DNA of 64,000 nucleotides from Streptomyces hoynatensis. GTDB lineage: Bacteria; Actinomycetota; Actinomycetes; Streptomycetales; Streptomycetaceae. The DNA is taken from assembly GCF_003626535.1 (NCBI RefSeq), contig NZ_RBAL01000014.1, positions 1 to 64,000 on the forward strand, given 5' to 3'. Of this stretch, positions 34,720 to 42,127 are shown in pieces; position 1 is the stretch's first letter, and the number at the start of each line of letters is the position of its first letter. The notes under the pieces are model-generated. The model ran no database searches and was not told the DNA's origin. It was given only the letters and a program-made list of their open reading frames with translations. The position numbers and the translations under genes were made by a program.

Positions 34720-35002
34720 CGCTCAGTCCTTCGTCGGGTGGAGCACGGCGAGCCGGGGCGGGCGCGGGCGCGCGGGCCGGCGCGCGCCGGCCGTGGGCCC
34801 GGCGGGAGGGGAGGACCGCCTGAGCCGGCGCGGCCGGCTCGCCTGCACCCGGTTCCCCGGCCGCGCCGAACTCGCCGGGCCCCTCAGGCACATCGGGCAC
34901 GGCAGGCGCGGCGGGCACGCCGGACGCGGCGGAAACACTGACACACACCCCCTTGTGCTGATGTCAGGACGTCCTTACCGAACGCGTTGAGAGTTGGGCG
35001 AA
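34720..35002 (-). other. long 5' leader of the sugar operon; no gene supported
   Basis: The leader from the proposed start site to the first permease is about 275 nt. It contains the 10-bp palindrome AGGACGTCCT (34966-34975), about 20 bases downstream of the proposed start site, a candidate repressor site. A reading frame on the minus strand (34723-34944) has no recognisable product and is not annotated. Confidence 0.55.
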
Positions 35003-35031
35003 AATGTTGTCGTAGGTGGCCCTTCTGTCAA
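35003..35031 (-). promoter_or_regulatory. sigma-70 type promoter of the sugar ABC operon
   Basis: On the minus strand TTGACA (35031-35026) is followed after exactly 17 bases by AACATT (35008-35003). TTGACA is a perfect -35 match and the -10 is fair. Transcription would begin near 34996. Confidence 0.6.
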
Positions 35032-35268
35032 GGCTGTGGGGAGCGGCCTTTACCGCAGCGTTATCGCCCGCCGCCGGCCGGCCCGGTCACCGGACCTTCG
35101 CTCGTGCAACGCCCGGCCCGCCAGGTGGCCTCCGGGGAGCCTCGGGCGCGCGGCTGACCGAAAATTCCGCAGAGGTCGCGACTCCTCACAGCGGGTGTGG
35201 AATGCTGCCGTCGCAGGTCTCAGCCGTGAGGCGTTCCGGGACCTGTCGGACTAGCTGGCGGGAGAGGC

Positions 35269-35472
35269 ATGAGCACCGAACTGGCCTGGTTCAAGAGCAG
35301 CTACAGCGGCGACGAGGGGGGCAACTGCCTGGAGGTCGTGGCGTGCAAGGACACGGTCCGCGTCCGGGACTCGAAGGACCCAGAGGGACCCCACCTCGCG
35401 ATACGTCCGGCCACGTGGGCGGAGTTCACCCGCTTCACGGGGCTGATCGGCGCCCACCGGGTTATTCGCTGA
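35269..35472 (+). CDS. DUF397 domain protein
   Basis: 67 residues. WFKSSYSGDEGGNCLEVVAC, RVRDSKDPEGPHLAIRP and WAEFTRF are the DUF397 signature. In streptomycetes these proteins usually follow a helix-turn-helix regulator (XRE type) and appear to modulate it, as BldB-like or toxin-antitoxin-like partners. No regulator gene sits in front of this one, so it is a solitary member. A GGGAGAG ribosome site precedes the ATG. Confidence 0.9.
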   Translation: MSTELAWFKSSYSGDEGGNCLEVVACKDTVRVRDSKDPEGPHLAIRPATWAEFTRFTGLIGAHRVIR

Positions 35473-35523
35473 GTTCACAGGCGCGTAGTTTTCTTCCCCC
35501 ACCTTCGCGCCTTCCGATGTCCG

Positions 35524-35545
35524 CGGGCCGCCTTCGGGCGGCCCG
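35524..35545 (+). terminator. hairpin with TTCG tetraloop
   Basis: A 9-bp perfect stem (35524-35532 with 35537-35545) closes on a TTCG tetraloop, an exceptionally stable RNA structure. It lies 50 bases after the DUF397 stop and just before the phosphotransferase-like gene. Confidence 0.65.
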
Positions 35546-35560
35546 TGACAGTCTTGCCCC

Positions 35561-36229
35561 ATGACGGCAGAAGTGATCGTTCTCAACGGCGGATCCAGCT
35601 CGGGGAAGACCACCCTCGCGCGCTGCCTGCAGGAGATCCTCCCCGAGCCCTGGCTGGCCTTCGGCACGGACACGTTCGTCGAGGCCCTGCCGGAGCGGCT
35701 GCGCACGGCGCCGGACGGCCTGGAGGTCGGCGCGGACGGCGCCGTGGCCGTCGGGCCCGTCTTCCGCGATCTTGAGGCGGCCTGGATTCGGGGCGTGGCC
35801 GCGATCGCGAGGAGCGGCGCCCGGGTCCTGGTGGACGAGGTCTTCCTGGGCGGGCCCGCCTCGCGCGCCCGCTGGAGCGCCGCCCTGCACGGCCTGCGGG
35901 TGCTGTGGGTGGGGGTGCGGTGCGAGCCCGCGGTCGCGGCCGAACGGGAGCGGGCCCGCGGGGACCGCGCCGGCGGCATGGCGGCCTCCCAGGCCGAACT
36001 GGTGCACCGCGGCCTGACCTACGACGTGGAGGTGGACACCACGCACGCCGAGCCGATGGCCTGCGCCCGCCTCATCGCCGAAGCGCTCGCCTCCGCCGCA
36101 CCCGTCGCGCCCGCCACATCCCCCGCGCCCGCGAAACCCCCGGCGCCCGCGGAACCCCCCGCTTCCCCCGCGTCCGCCCCGGCCCCGCCGGCCGTCACCA
36201 CCCGGGCCCTGGGCCCAGCCGGCGCCTGA
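35561..36229 (+). CDS. chloramphenicol phosphotransferase-like P-loop protein
   Basis: 222 residues. Walker A is GGSSSGKTT (residues 10-18). FGTDTFVEALPERL and VDEVFLGGPASRARW resemble the CPT family, whose S. venezuelae member phosphorylates chloramphenicol. The CPT-like fold is also shared with other small-molecule kinases, so resistance is not proven. From about residue 180 the chain is Pro/Ala/Ser-rich and lacks homologous structure; its last 35 nt overlap the convergent DUF4180 gene. ATG 35561 has no strong ribosome site. Confidence 0.8.
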   Translation: MTAEVIVLNGGSSSGKTTLARCLQEILPEPWLAFGTDTFVEALPERLRTAPDGLEVGADGAVAVGPVFRDLEAAWIRGVAAIARSGARVLVDEVFLGGPASRARWSAALHGLRVLWVGVRCEPAVAAERERARGDRAGGMAASQAELVHRGLTYDVEVDTTHAEPMACARLIAEALASAAPVAPATSPAPAKPPAPAEPPASPASAPAPPAVTTRALGPAGA

Positions 36230-36596
36230 GCCCGAGGCGTTCCGCCAGCTCCCGGTGGCTCCCCACGAACCACACCTCATCCCCGCGGTTCGCCCGCGCC
36301 ACGAACTCCCGCATGGCCGGCCGGGCCAGGGTCGGGAGGGTGAAGTCCCCGACGAAGACCAGGTGCAGCCGGTACGCCGTGAAGGTGGCGACCAGGCGGG
36401 CCGCCAGGCCGGTCCCCGGGTCGAACAGGCCGGGGCCGACGCGCGTCAGCGGCACCGCGACCAACTCGGCGCCGAGACCGAGGGCCTCCCCCGCCACCTC
36501 GACGGCGGCCGCCTCCCCGGCCAGGGAGGGGCCGAAGGCGGCGCACAGGAGGGCGGGCACCCCGTGCAGTTCGGTGAACGAGTCGGTGGAGTTCAT
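36195..36596 (-). CDS. DUF4180 protein
   Basis: 133 residues. The middle and end (AELVAVPLTRVGPGLFDPGT, LVFVGDFT, RPAMREFVARANRGDEVWFV) match DUF4180, which has alternating strands and helices and no known enzyme motif. The C-terminus (ELAERLGLRRRLGPGPGW) is basic. AGGAAGG precedes ATG 36596. Its 3' end overlaps the convergent CPT-like gene by 35 nt. Function unknown. Confidence 0.78.
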   Translation of the reverse strand: MNSTDSFTELHGVPALLCAAFGPSLAGEAAAVEVAGEALGLGAELVAVPLTRVGPGLFDPGTGLAARLVATFTAYRLHLVFVGDFTLPTLARPAMREFVARANRGDEVWFVGSHRELAERLGLRRRLGPGPGW

Positions 36597-37090
36597 GGCC
36601 TTCCTGGCCCCTTCCGGCGTTTCCGGGTGCGTGGTGCCCGCGGCGACGCAGGGACCGCCGGCGCGCGCACACCTGAGGGGACGGGCGGCGGCGCCCGGCA
36701 GTTGCGCAACGGGCCCGCTTTCCGCTCCGGCGCTCGCCCCGCGGGTAAGCGCCCGTCGGCCATTCTCTGGGGACTTCCCCAGTTGCCCGCGCCCGGGGTG
36801 AACCTCTCCGCCCCCCGTCTCGTGGTCAGGAGTGCCGGATCTCCGCTCGCGGGGACCGGCTCGCGCGGGGGCACGCGGTCGGGGTGGGCCTGGTAACCCG
36901 GCCGCGCGGGCCGTACGCCCGGGGCCGCGGGCCGCGGCGCCGGGGAGGGCGCGGCGGCGGTACACCCGCCCCGGGCGCACGGTCCAGGCGGCCGGAACGC
37001 GGGGGCGCGCCGGCGCCGAACGTGAGAACCCCCGCCCTCGGGCCGCCGGGGGAGGCGGCCGGGGAGCGGGGGAGCCGGGGTGGGGGTGAA
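36597..37090. other. intergenic region; no gene seen
   Basis: 494 nt of G/C-rich DNA with no frame that looks coding. It holds a 7-bp inverted repeat CTGGGGA/TCCCCAG at 36767-36782, plus CCGCGG-type runs. It must contain the promoter of the DUF4180 gene. Confidence 0.55.
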
Positions 37091-37309
37091 ATGGGTGGTA
37101 TGGGTGATTTCATCGGCTGGGTCGACAGCCCGGGACACATCGAGAGCTTCGTCGACGAGTGGGCCAGGACCCTCGTGCGGCGGGCCGACGGGCTCACCGA
37201 GGACGAGGCGCGGCAGCTGGTCAGGGAGATCTACGCGGCGGCGCGGACGAACGCGGTGGGCCGGTACGAGGAGGAGGTGGCCGTGCGCGAGGCGGAACGC
37301 GAGGAGTGA
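37091..37309 (+). CDS. small acidic protein of unknown function
   Basis: 72 residues, acidic and helical (SFVDEWARTLVRRADGLTED, EARQLVREIY, RYEEEVAVREAEREE). No transmembrane segment and no recognised domain. The codon pattern (high GC in third positions) supports coding. ATG 37091 or ATG 37100 could be the start; no strong ribosome site. It is convergent with the secreted-protein gene. Confidence 0.55.
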   Translation: MGGMGDFIGWVDSPGHIESFVDEWARTLVRRADGLTEDEARQLVREIYAAARTNAVGRYEEEVAVREAEREE

Positions 37310-37321
37310 GCCGCCCCCGGG

Positions 37322-37705
37322 TCAGCCGATCGGCAGCCCGCCGAGCAGCCGGGGCGTGAGCCCGCCCACCAGGCCGCGGGCGGAGCCCCCCTCGGCGATC
37401 GGCCCGGTCAGCTCCCCGGTGCTCATCGGCCTGAAGTCGGCGACCTGGGTGCCCGCGGAGTTGGACAGCGGGTCCACCGGGGTCTCGGCCAGCGGGTCGA
37501 GCCGCAGGTCCAGCAGCGGGTCGACGGAGGAGGCCAGCGCGCCCGTCGCCACGCCGGCCGTCCCGGTGAGGGGGCCCGCCGGCCGGTCGTGCGGCGCCGC
37601 CGAGGCGCCGCCCGCGGCGGCGAGCACCGCCCCGGCCGCCGAGGCGGTGACCGTGGCCAGGCGCAGCGCGCGGGACGCGAGCAGGGGACGCGGAAGCTGA
37701 GTCAT
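37322..37705 (-). CDS. small secreted Ala/Gly/Leu-rich protein
   Basis: 127 residues. A Sec signal peptide (ALRLATVTASAAGAVLAAAG, cleavage after GGASAA) is followed by a short, mostly non-polar mature region ending RGLVGGLTPRLLGGLPIG. The pattern is that of small secreted proteins common in streptomycetes, of unknown role. Cysteines are absent, so it is not a chaplin. ATG 37705 is divergent from menG, sharing the 95-nt gap. Confidence 0.65.
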   Translation of the reverse strand: MTQLPRPLLASRALRLATVTASAAGAVLAAAGGASAAPHDRPAGPLTGTAGVATGALASSVDPLLDLRLDPLAETPVDPLSNSAGTQVADFRPMSTGELTGPIAEGGSARGLVGGLTPRLLGGLPIG

Positions 37706-37799
37706 GGCAGGCACCGTAGTTGCTCGCCCGCAAGGGTCCCGCATCGGCGAGGAGGAACTCACTCGAACGGCGTACCGGGGCATCCGGGAGAATGGACGG

Positions 37800-38501
37800 G
37801 TGACTCGTGCCACGCTGGACAAGCAGCCAGGGGAAGTCGCCGCCATGTTCGACGCGGTGGCCGCCCGTTACGACCTGACCAACGACGTGCTCGCGCTCGG
37901 CCAGAACCGCCGCTGGCGGCGCGCGGTCGCCGCAGCCGTGGCGGCCAGGCCCGGCGAGCGGGTGCTCGACCTCGCGGCCGGGACCGCCACCTCCTCCCTC
38001 CCCTTCGCGCTGGCCGGGGCGTTCACCGTGCCCTGCGACTTCAGCACGGGCATGCTGGCCGAGGGCAGGAAGCGCAGGCCCTGGCTGCCGTTCACGGCCG
38101 GGGACGCCACCAGGCTGCCCTTCCGCGACGGGGTGTTCGACGCGGTGACCATCTCCTTCGGGCTGCGCAACGTGCAGCGGCCGGACGCGGCGCTGCGCGA
38201 GATGCTGCGGGTGACGCGCCCCGGCGGGCGCCTGGTGGTCTGCGAGTTCAGCCAGCCGGCGTGGGCGCCCTTCCGCAGGATCTACACGGAGTACCTGATG
38301 CGGGCGCTGCCCCCGGTGGCCACCCGCGTGTCCAGCAGCCCCGAGGCGTACGTCTACCTCGCCGAGTCCATCCGCGCCTGGCCCGACCAGCCGGCGCTCG
38401 CCGGGCGGCTGCGGCAGGCGGGCTGGGAGCGGGTGGCCTGGCGGAACCTGTCCGGCGGCATCGTCGCCCTGCACCGGGGGGTCAGGCCGCGTGCCGCTTA
38501 G
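37800..38501 (+). CDS. menG: demethylmenaquinone methyltransferase
   Basis: 233 residues, UbiE/MenG family. It has QPGEVAAMFDAVAARYDLTN near the start, SAM motif I VLDLAAGTATSSL (55-67), then VTISFGLRNV and the UbiE signature block RPGGRLVVCEFSQPAW. It transfers a methyl group from SAM to demethylmenaquinone, the last core step of menaquinone synthesis. GTG 37800 is favoured because homologues start close to VTRATLDKQP. The geranylgeranyl-reductase-like gene follows by 90 nt. Confidence 0.92.
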   Translation: MTRATLDKQPGEVAAMFDAVAARYDLTNDVLALGQNRRWRRAVAAAVAARPGERVLDLAAGTATSSLPFALAGAFTVPCDFSTGMLAEGRKRRPWLPFTAGDATRLPFRDGVFDAVTISFGLRNVQRPDAALREMLRVTRPGGRLVVCEFSQPAWAPFRRIYTEYLMRALPPVATRVSSSPEAYVYLAESIRAWPDQPALAGRLRQAGWERVAWRNLSGGIVALHRGVRPRAA

Positions 38502-38591
38502 ACTCCACAGCATGCGCAGGCATCCGCCCCTCGCGGTGCCGCCGGAGATTCCCGGAGTTCGCCGGACCCCGACCGATTGGGAGTGCTGACC

Positions 38592-39878
38592 GTGGCCGAG
38601 CCCGCCGCCTTGGAACACACCGCCGACGTGATCGTCGTCGGGGCCGGTCCCGCCGGTTCGACGACCGCATTCCACCTCGCCCAGGCGGGACTTGACGTGC
38701 TGCTGCTGGAGAAGACCAGCTTCCCGCGCGAGAAGGTCTGCGGCGACGGCCTCACCCCGCGGGCCGTCAAGCAGCTGGTCGCCATGGGGATCGACGTCTC
38801 CGAGGAGGCGGGCTGGCTGCGCAACAAGGGCCTGCGCGTCATCAGCGCAGGCAAGCGCCTCGAACTCGACTGGCCCGAGCTGTCCTCGTACCCGGACTAC
38901 GGACTGGTCCGCAAGCGCGACGACTTCGACGAACAGCTGGCCAGGCAGGCGGAGAAGGCCGGGGCGCGGCTGCACGAGCAGTGCAACGTCTCGGGCCCGA
39001 TCAGGGACGAGCGCACCGGCCGGATCGTCGGCGTGGAGGCGAAGCTCGGCCAGGAGAAGCGCCAGGTGGCCTTCCGGGCGCCGGTGGTGGTGGCCGCGGA
39101 CGGCAACTCCTCGCGCCTCTCGCTGGCGATGGGGCGGCACCGCGACGAGAAGCGCCCGATGGGCGTGGCGGTGCGGACGTACTTCACCAGCCCGCGGCAC
39201 GACGACGACTACCTGGAGTCCTGGTTCGAGCTGTGGGACCGGCGCGGCCCGCGGGAGAAGCTGCTGCCCGGCTACGGCTGGGTGTTCGGCATGGGCGACG
39301 GCACCTCCAACGTCGGGCTCGGCGTGCTGAACAGCTCCCCCGCCTTCAAGGACCTCGACTGGCGCGAGGTGCTGCGCGCCTGGTGCGCGTCGATGCCGCA
39401 GGAATGGCAGTTCACGCCCGAGCACATGACGGGGCCGATCCGCGGCGCCGCCCTGCCGATGGCGTTCAACAGGCAGCCGCACTACGCCCGCGGCCTGCTG
39501 CTGGTCGGCGACGCCGGCGGCCTGGTGAACCCGTTCAACGGCGAGGGCATCGCGTACGCCATGGAGTCGGGCCGGATGGCGGCCGAGGTGATCAGCCAGG
39601 CGCTGGCCAGGCAGACCCCGGCCCAGCGCGAGGTCGCGCTGCGCGGCTACCCGAAGGCGCTGAAGGACACCTACGGCGGCTACTACACGCTGGGCCGCGC
39701 CTTCGTGCGGCTGATCGGGAACCCGCGCGTGATGCGGCTGGCGGCCGAACGCGGCCTCGACCACCCGGCCCTGATGCGTTTCCTGCTGAAGCTGCTGGCC
39801 AACCTGACCGACCCGACGGGCGGGGACGCCACCGACCGCGTCATCAACGGCCTCTCGAAGGTGGCGCCCCGCTCCTGA
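38592..39878 (+). CDS. geranylgeranyl reductase family flavoprotein (likely menaquinone reductase)
   Basis: 428 residues. The Rossmann FAD motif VIVVGAGPAGSTTAFHLA (13-30) is followed by EKTSFPREKVCGDGLTPRAV and LLVGDAGGLVNPFNGEGIAY. The family reduces isoprenoid double bonds; beside menG it probably saturates part of the menaquinone side chain, like MenJ of Mycobacterium. GTG 38592 is chosen since GGGAG lies eight bases upstream; TTG 38577 and GTG 38583 are alternatives. Its end is six bases from the stop of the convergent azoreductase gene. Confidence 0.88.
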   Translation: MAEPAALEHTADVIVVGAGPAGSTTAFHLAQAGLDVLLLEKTSFPREKVCGDGLTPRAVKQLVAMGIDVSEEAGWLRNKGLRVISAGKRLELDWPELSSYPDYGLVRKRDDFDEQLARQAEKAGARLHEQCNVSGPIRDERTGRIVGVEAKLGQEKRQVAFRAPVVVAADGNSSRLSLAMGRHRDEKRPMGVAVRTYFTSPRHDDDYLESWFELWDRRGPREKLLPGYGWVFGMGDGTSNVGLGVLNSSPAFKDLDWREVLRAWCASMPQEWQFTPEHMTGPIRGAALPMAFNRQPHYARGLLLVGDAGGLVNPFNGEGIAYAMESGRMAAEVISQALARQTPAQREVALRGYPKALKDTYGGYYTLGRAFVRLIGNPRVMRLAAERGLDHPALMRFLLKLLANLTDPTGGDATDRVINGLSKVAPRS

Positions 39879-39883
39879 GGGCC

Positions 39884-40765
39884 TCAGCGGGCGGCGAGTT
39901 CGGCCAGCCGCGCCGTGGCCGCCGCCAGGGAGGCGGCGGCCGCCTCCCGGAAGGAGGCGAGCTTCGGCAGGTCCCCGGCCCTGGTCAGCTCGGCGTGGAC
40001 GAAGCTCAGCCGCTCCGGCGCGATGGCCAGGTGCTCGGTGAAGTACGCCCGCAGGTAGGGCTCCTGGAAGTCGCACGCCGCGCGCGGGCTGCCGGGGCCG
40101 TAGCCGCCGCCGCGCGCGGTGACCACCACCACGTGCGTGTGGCACAGCAGGCCCTCCCCGGTGCGCGGGTCGCGGTGGACCCCGGGGAGGGTGATCCGGT
40201 CGATCCACGCCTTCAGCGCCGCGGGCACCGAGAAGTTGTACATCGGCACGCCCAGGAGCAGGGTGTCCGCCGCGTGCAACTCCTCGATCAGCGGCCGGGT
40301 CATGGCCCACTCCCGCCGCAGGTCCGCGGCGTCCTCGGGGCCTTCGAGGTCCGCGCCGGCGGCGCTGTTCTCGCCGGTCCCGCCGGTCTCGTCGGTCCCG
40401 CCGGTCCCGCCGGCCGCGGGGCGTGCCACCAGTGCCGACACGCCGTCCAGGCCCAGGGGCGCCGGGCCGAGCCGCTCCACGCGCTGCCCGAGCGCGGCGT
40501 AGCCGGGCCCGATCGGCGGCACCGGGGTGGCGGCCAGGTCGCGGTACCGGTAGCCGGCCGAGCCGTGCCGCTCGCGCCAGGCCGCGGCGTAGCGCCCGGT
40601 CAGCCGCCGGGTGAGCGAGGCGGGGCCGCGCGTCGCGCTGGAATCCAGGTGCAGCAGGACCGGGCGCGCGGCGGGGGCGCCGCCGGCGGGGCCGGAGGTG
40701 GGGCGGGACGTCGGGTGGGACGTCGGGTGGGACGTCGGGTGGGATGTCGGGTGGGAAAGCGTCAT
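39884..40765 (-). CDS. FMN-dependent NADH-azoreductase
   Basis: 293 residues. AcpD/AzoR flavodoxin-like fold: LLHLDSSATRGPASLTRRLT binds FMN phosphate, and TLLLGVPMYNFSVPAALKAW, DRITLPG and VVVTARGGGYGPGSPRAACD line the isoalloxazine. It reduces quinones and azo compounds with NADH and helps in thiol or electrophile stress. An unusually long middle insert (GGTGGTDETGGTGENSAAGA) and an N-terminus of HPTS repeats encoded by a 12-bp repeat are present. AGGAG precedes ATG 40765. It is divergent from an ECF41 sigma factor. Confidence 0.85.
   Translation of the reverse strand: MTLSHPTSHPTSHPTSHPTSRPTSGPAGGAPAARPVLLHLDSSATRGPASLTRRLTGRYAAAWRERHGSAGYRYRDLAATPVPPIGPGYAALGQRVERLGPAPLGLDGVSALVARPAAGGTGGTDETGGTGENSAAGADLEGPEDAADLRREWAMTRPLIEELHAADTLLLGVPMYNFSVPAALKAWIDRITLPGVHRDPRTGEGLLCHTHVVVVTARGGGYGPGSPRAACDFQEPYLRAYFTEHLAIAPERLSFVHAELTRAGDLPKLASFREAAAASLAAATARLAELAAR
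40705..40752. repeat. 12-bp tandem repeat encoding HPTS units, 4 copies
   Basis: Units at 40705-40716, 40717-40728, 40729-40740 and 40741-40752 read GGGACGTCGGGT, the last with one change. They encode the HPTS repeat at the start of the azoreductase on the minus strand. Twelve-base units keep the reading frame, so copy number can vary without breaking the gene. Confidence 0.9.
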
Positions 40766-40776
40766 GCCGGTACTCC

Positions 40777-40803
40777 TGTCACTTTTGCGGCCGGTCGGCC
40801 GTC
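40777..40803 (+). promoter_or_regulatory. ECF41-type promoter of the sigma factor gene
   Basis: TGTCACT (40777-40783) is followed after 16 bases by CGTC (40800-40803). The reported ECF41 promoter is TGTCACA near -35 and CGTC near -10, so the match is six of seven plus four of four. It points at the sigma gene starting at 40841, which implies self-activation. Confidence 0.6.
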
Positions 40804-40840
40804 GGACTGGGCGACGGAGCGTGCGGCGGAAAGGTGACCG

Positions 40841-41737
40841 ATGGACGAGCGCGAGCTGCCTGCGGAGCGTTTCGAGGAGCACCGTGGTCATCTGCGGGCG
40901 GTGGCCTACCGGATGCTCGGCTCGCTCGGCGAGGCGGAGGACGCGGTGCAGGAGACGTGGCTGCGGCTCGCCCGCGTGGACGCCTCCGGCATCGTGAACC
41001 TGGCCGCCTGGCTGCAGACGGTGCTGTCGCGGGTGTGCCTGGACATGCTGCGGGCCCGGCAGGCGCGGCCGGAGGAGCCGGTGGGCGGGACCGAGGACGC
41101 GGAGGCGGCGGGGCGGCCGGGCGGCGCCGGAGGGCAGGGCGGCCCCGAGGAGGAGGTGCTGCTGGCCGAGTCGGTGGGCAGGGCGCTGCTTGTGGTGCTG
41201 GGCACGCTGTCCCCGGCCGAGCGGATCGCCTTCGTGCTGCACGACGTCTTCGCCGTGCCGTTCGGGGACGTCGCCGCCGTCCTCGACCGCACGCCGGTGG
41301 CCGCCAAGAAGCTGGCGAGCCGGGCGCGTGCGCGGGTGCGCGGCACGCCCGCGGTGCCCGCCGCGGAACTGGCCAGGCAGCGCGAGGTGGTGGAGGCCTT
41401 CCTCGCCGCGGCCCGCGGCGGGGACCTCGCGGGGCTGCTCGCGGTGCTCGCGCCCGACGTGGTGCGCCGCGCCGATCCGGCGGCGCTTTCGCCGGGGGCC
41501 GCGCCGGTGGTGCGCGGGGCGCGCGCCGTCGCGGAGGAGTCCGTCGCCCTGGCGCGTACCTCGCGGCACGCGCAGACGGCGCTGGTCGACGGCGCGGTGG
41601 GCATCGTCGTGGCGCCGCGCGGGCGGCTGCTCTTCGCCCTCACCGTCGCGGTGGAGGGGGAGCGGATCGCGGCCTTCGAGGTGATCGCGCGGCCGGAGCG
41701 GCTGCGGCGGCTGAGCTTCGCCGTGCTCGGCGGCTGA
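40841..41737 (+). CDS. ECF41-type (SigJ-like) sigma factor with SnoaL-like extension
   Basis: 298 residues. Region 2 (LRAVAYRMLGSLGEAEDAVQ, ETWLR) and region 4 (LSPAERIAFVLHDVFAVPF, GDVAAVLDRTPVAAKKLASR) are typical of ECF sigma factors. The block NLAAWLQTVLSRVCLDMLR is the ECF41/SigJ signature, and the C-terminal 110 residues form a SnoaL-like domain that regulates activity in this group. No anti-sigma gene. The divergent azoreductase is the natural target. The ATG at 40841 follows AAGGTG. Confidence 0.88.
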   Translation: MDERELPAERFEEHRGHLRAVAYRMLGSLGEAEDAVQETWLRLARVDASGIVNLAAWLQTVLSRVCLDMLRARQARPEEPVGGTEDAEAAGRPGGAGGQGGPEEEVLLAESVGRALLVVLGTLSPAERIAFVLHDVFAVPFGDVAAVLDRTPVAAKKLASRARARVRGTPAVPAAELARQREVVEAFLAAARGGDLAGLLAVLAPDVVRRADPAALSPGAAPVVRGARAVAEESVALARTSRHAQTALVDGAVGIVVAPRGRLLFALTVAVEGERIAAFEVIARPERLRRLSFAVLGG

Positions 41738-41779
41738 GCCACCCCGCGCCGGCGGCCGGGGGAGCAGCGGGCCGCCGGC

Positions 41780-41992
41780 TCAGCCGGCCCAGCGGCGCAG
41801 GCCGGCGCGGTCGTCGAAGCGGCCGACGTTCGTGTCCGGGGGATCGCTGGTGTACTGGTGGAACCTCCACTCCGCCGTGATCCCGGGCTGCCCCGGCTTG
41901 CCGTTGCCGTGCGCGATCCACAGCGCGTCGCCCGCCTCGCTCGTGGCGTCCCGGTGCAGCCGGAAGTCCTGCCCCGCGGCGTGCCGTTGATG
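41780..41992 (-). pseudogene. remnant of a GH25-like secreted hydrolase
   Basis: Read on the minus strand the stretch gives HAAGQDFRLHRDATSEAGDA, then LWIAHGNGKPGQPGITAEWR and FHQYTSDPPDTNVGRFDDRA, ending GLRRWAG at a stop. The order LW..., FHQYTS, then a NVGRFDD end resembles the C-terminal barrel half of GH25-type lysozymes. No start, signal or N-terminal half is found, so it looks like a decayed 3' fragment. The family call is tentative. The surrounding 390 nt holds no other gene. Confidence 0.42.
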
Positions 41993-42127
41993 CGGGCGGC
42001 GGCCCGGCGGGCCGCCGCATCCGCGGCCCGGGGGCTGACGCCCCCGGCGCGCCGCGGTGCGCGCCGCGAAACGGCGGCGGCCCGCGGCCGGTTCGGCCGC
42101 GGGCCGCCGCCGGGCGCGCCCCCGTGC

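Noticed and set aside
34723..34944. 73-residue minus-strand upstream frame before the sugar permease
   Set aside because: Arg/Pro-rich composition, no ribosome site and no recognised product; treated as leader.
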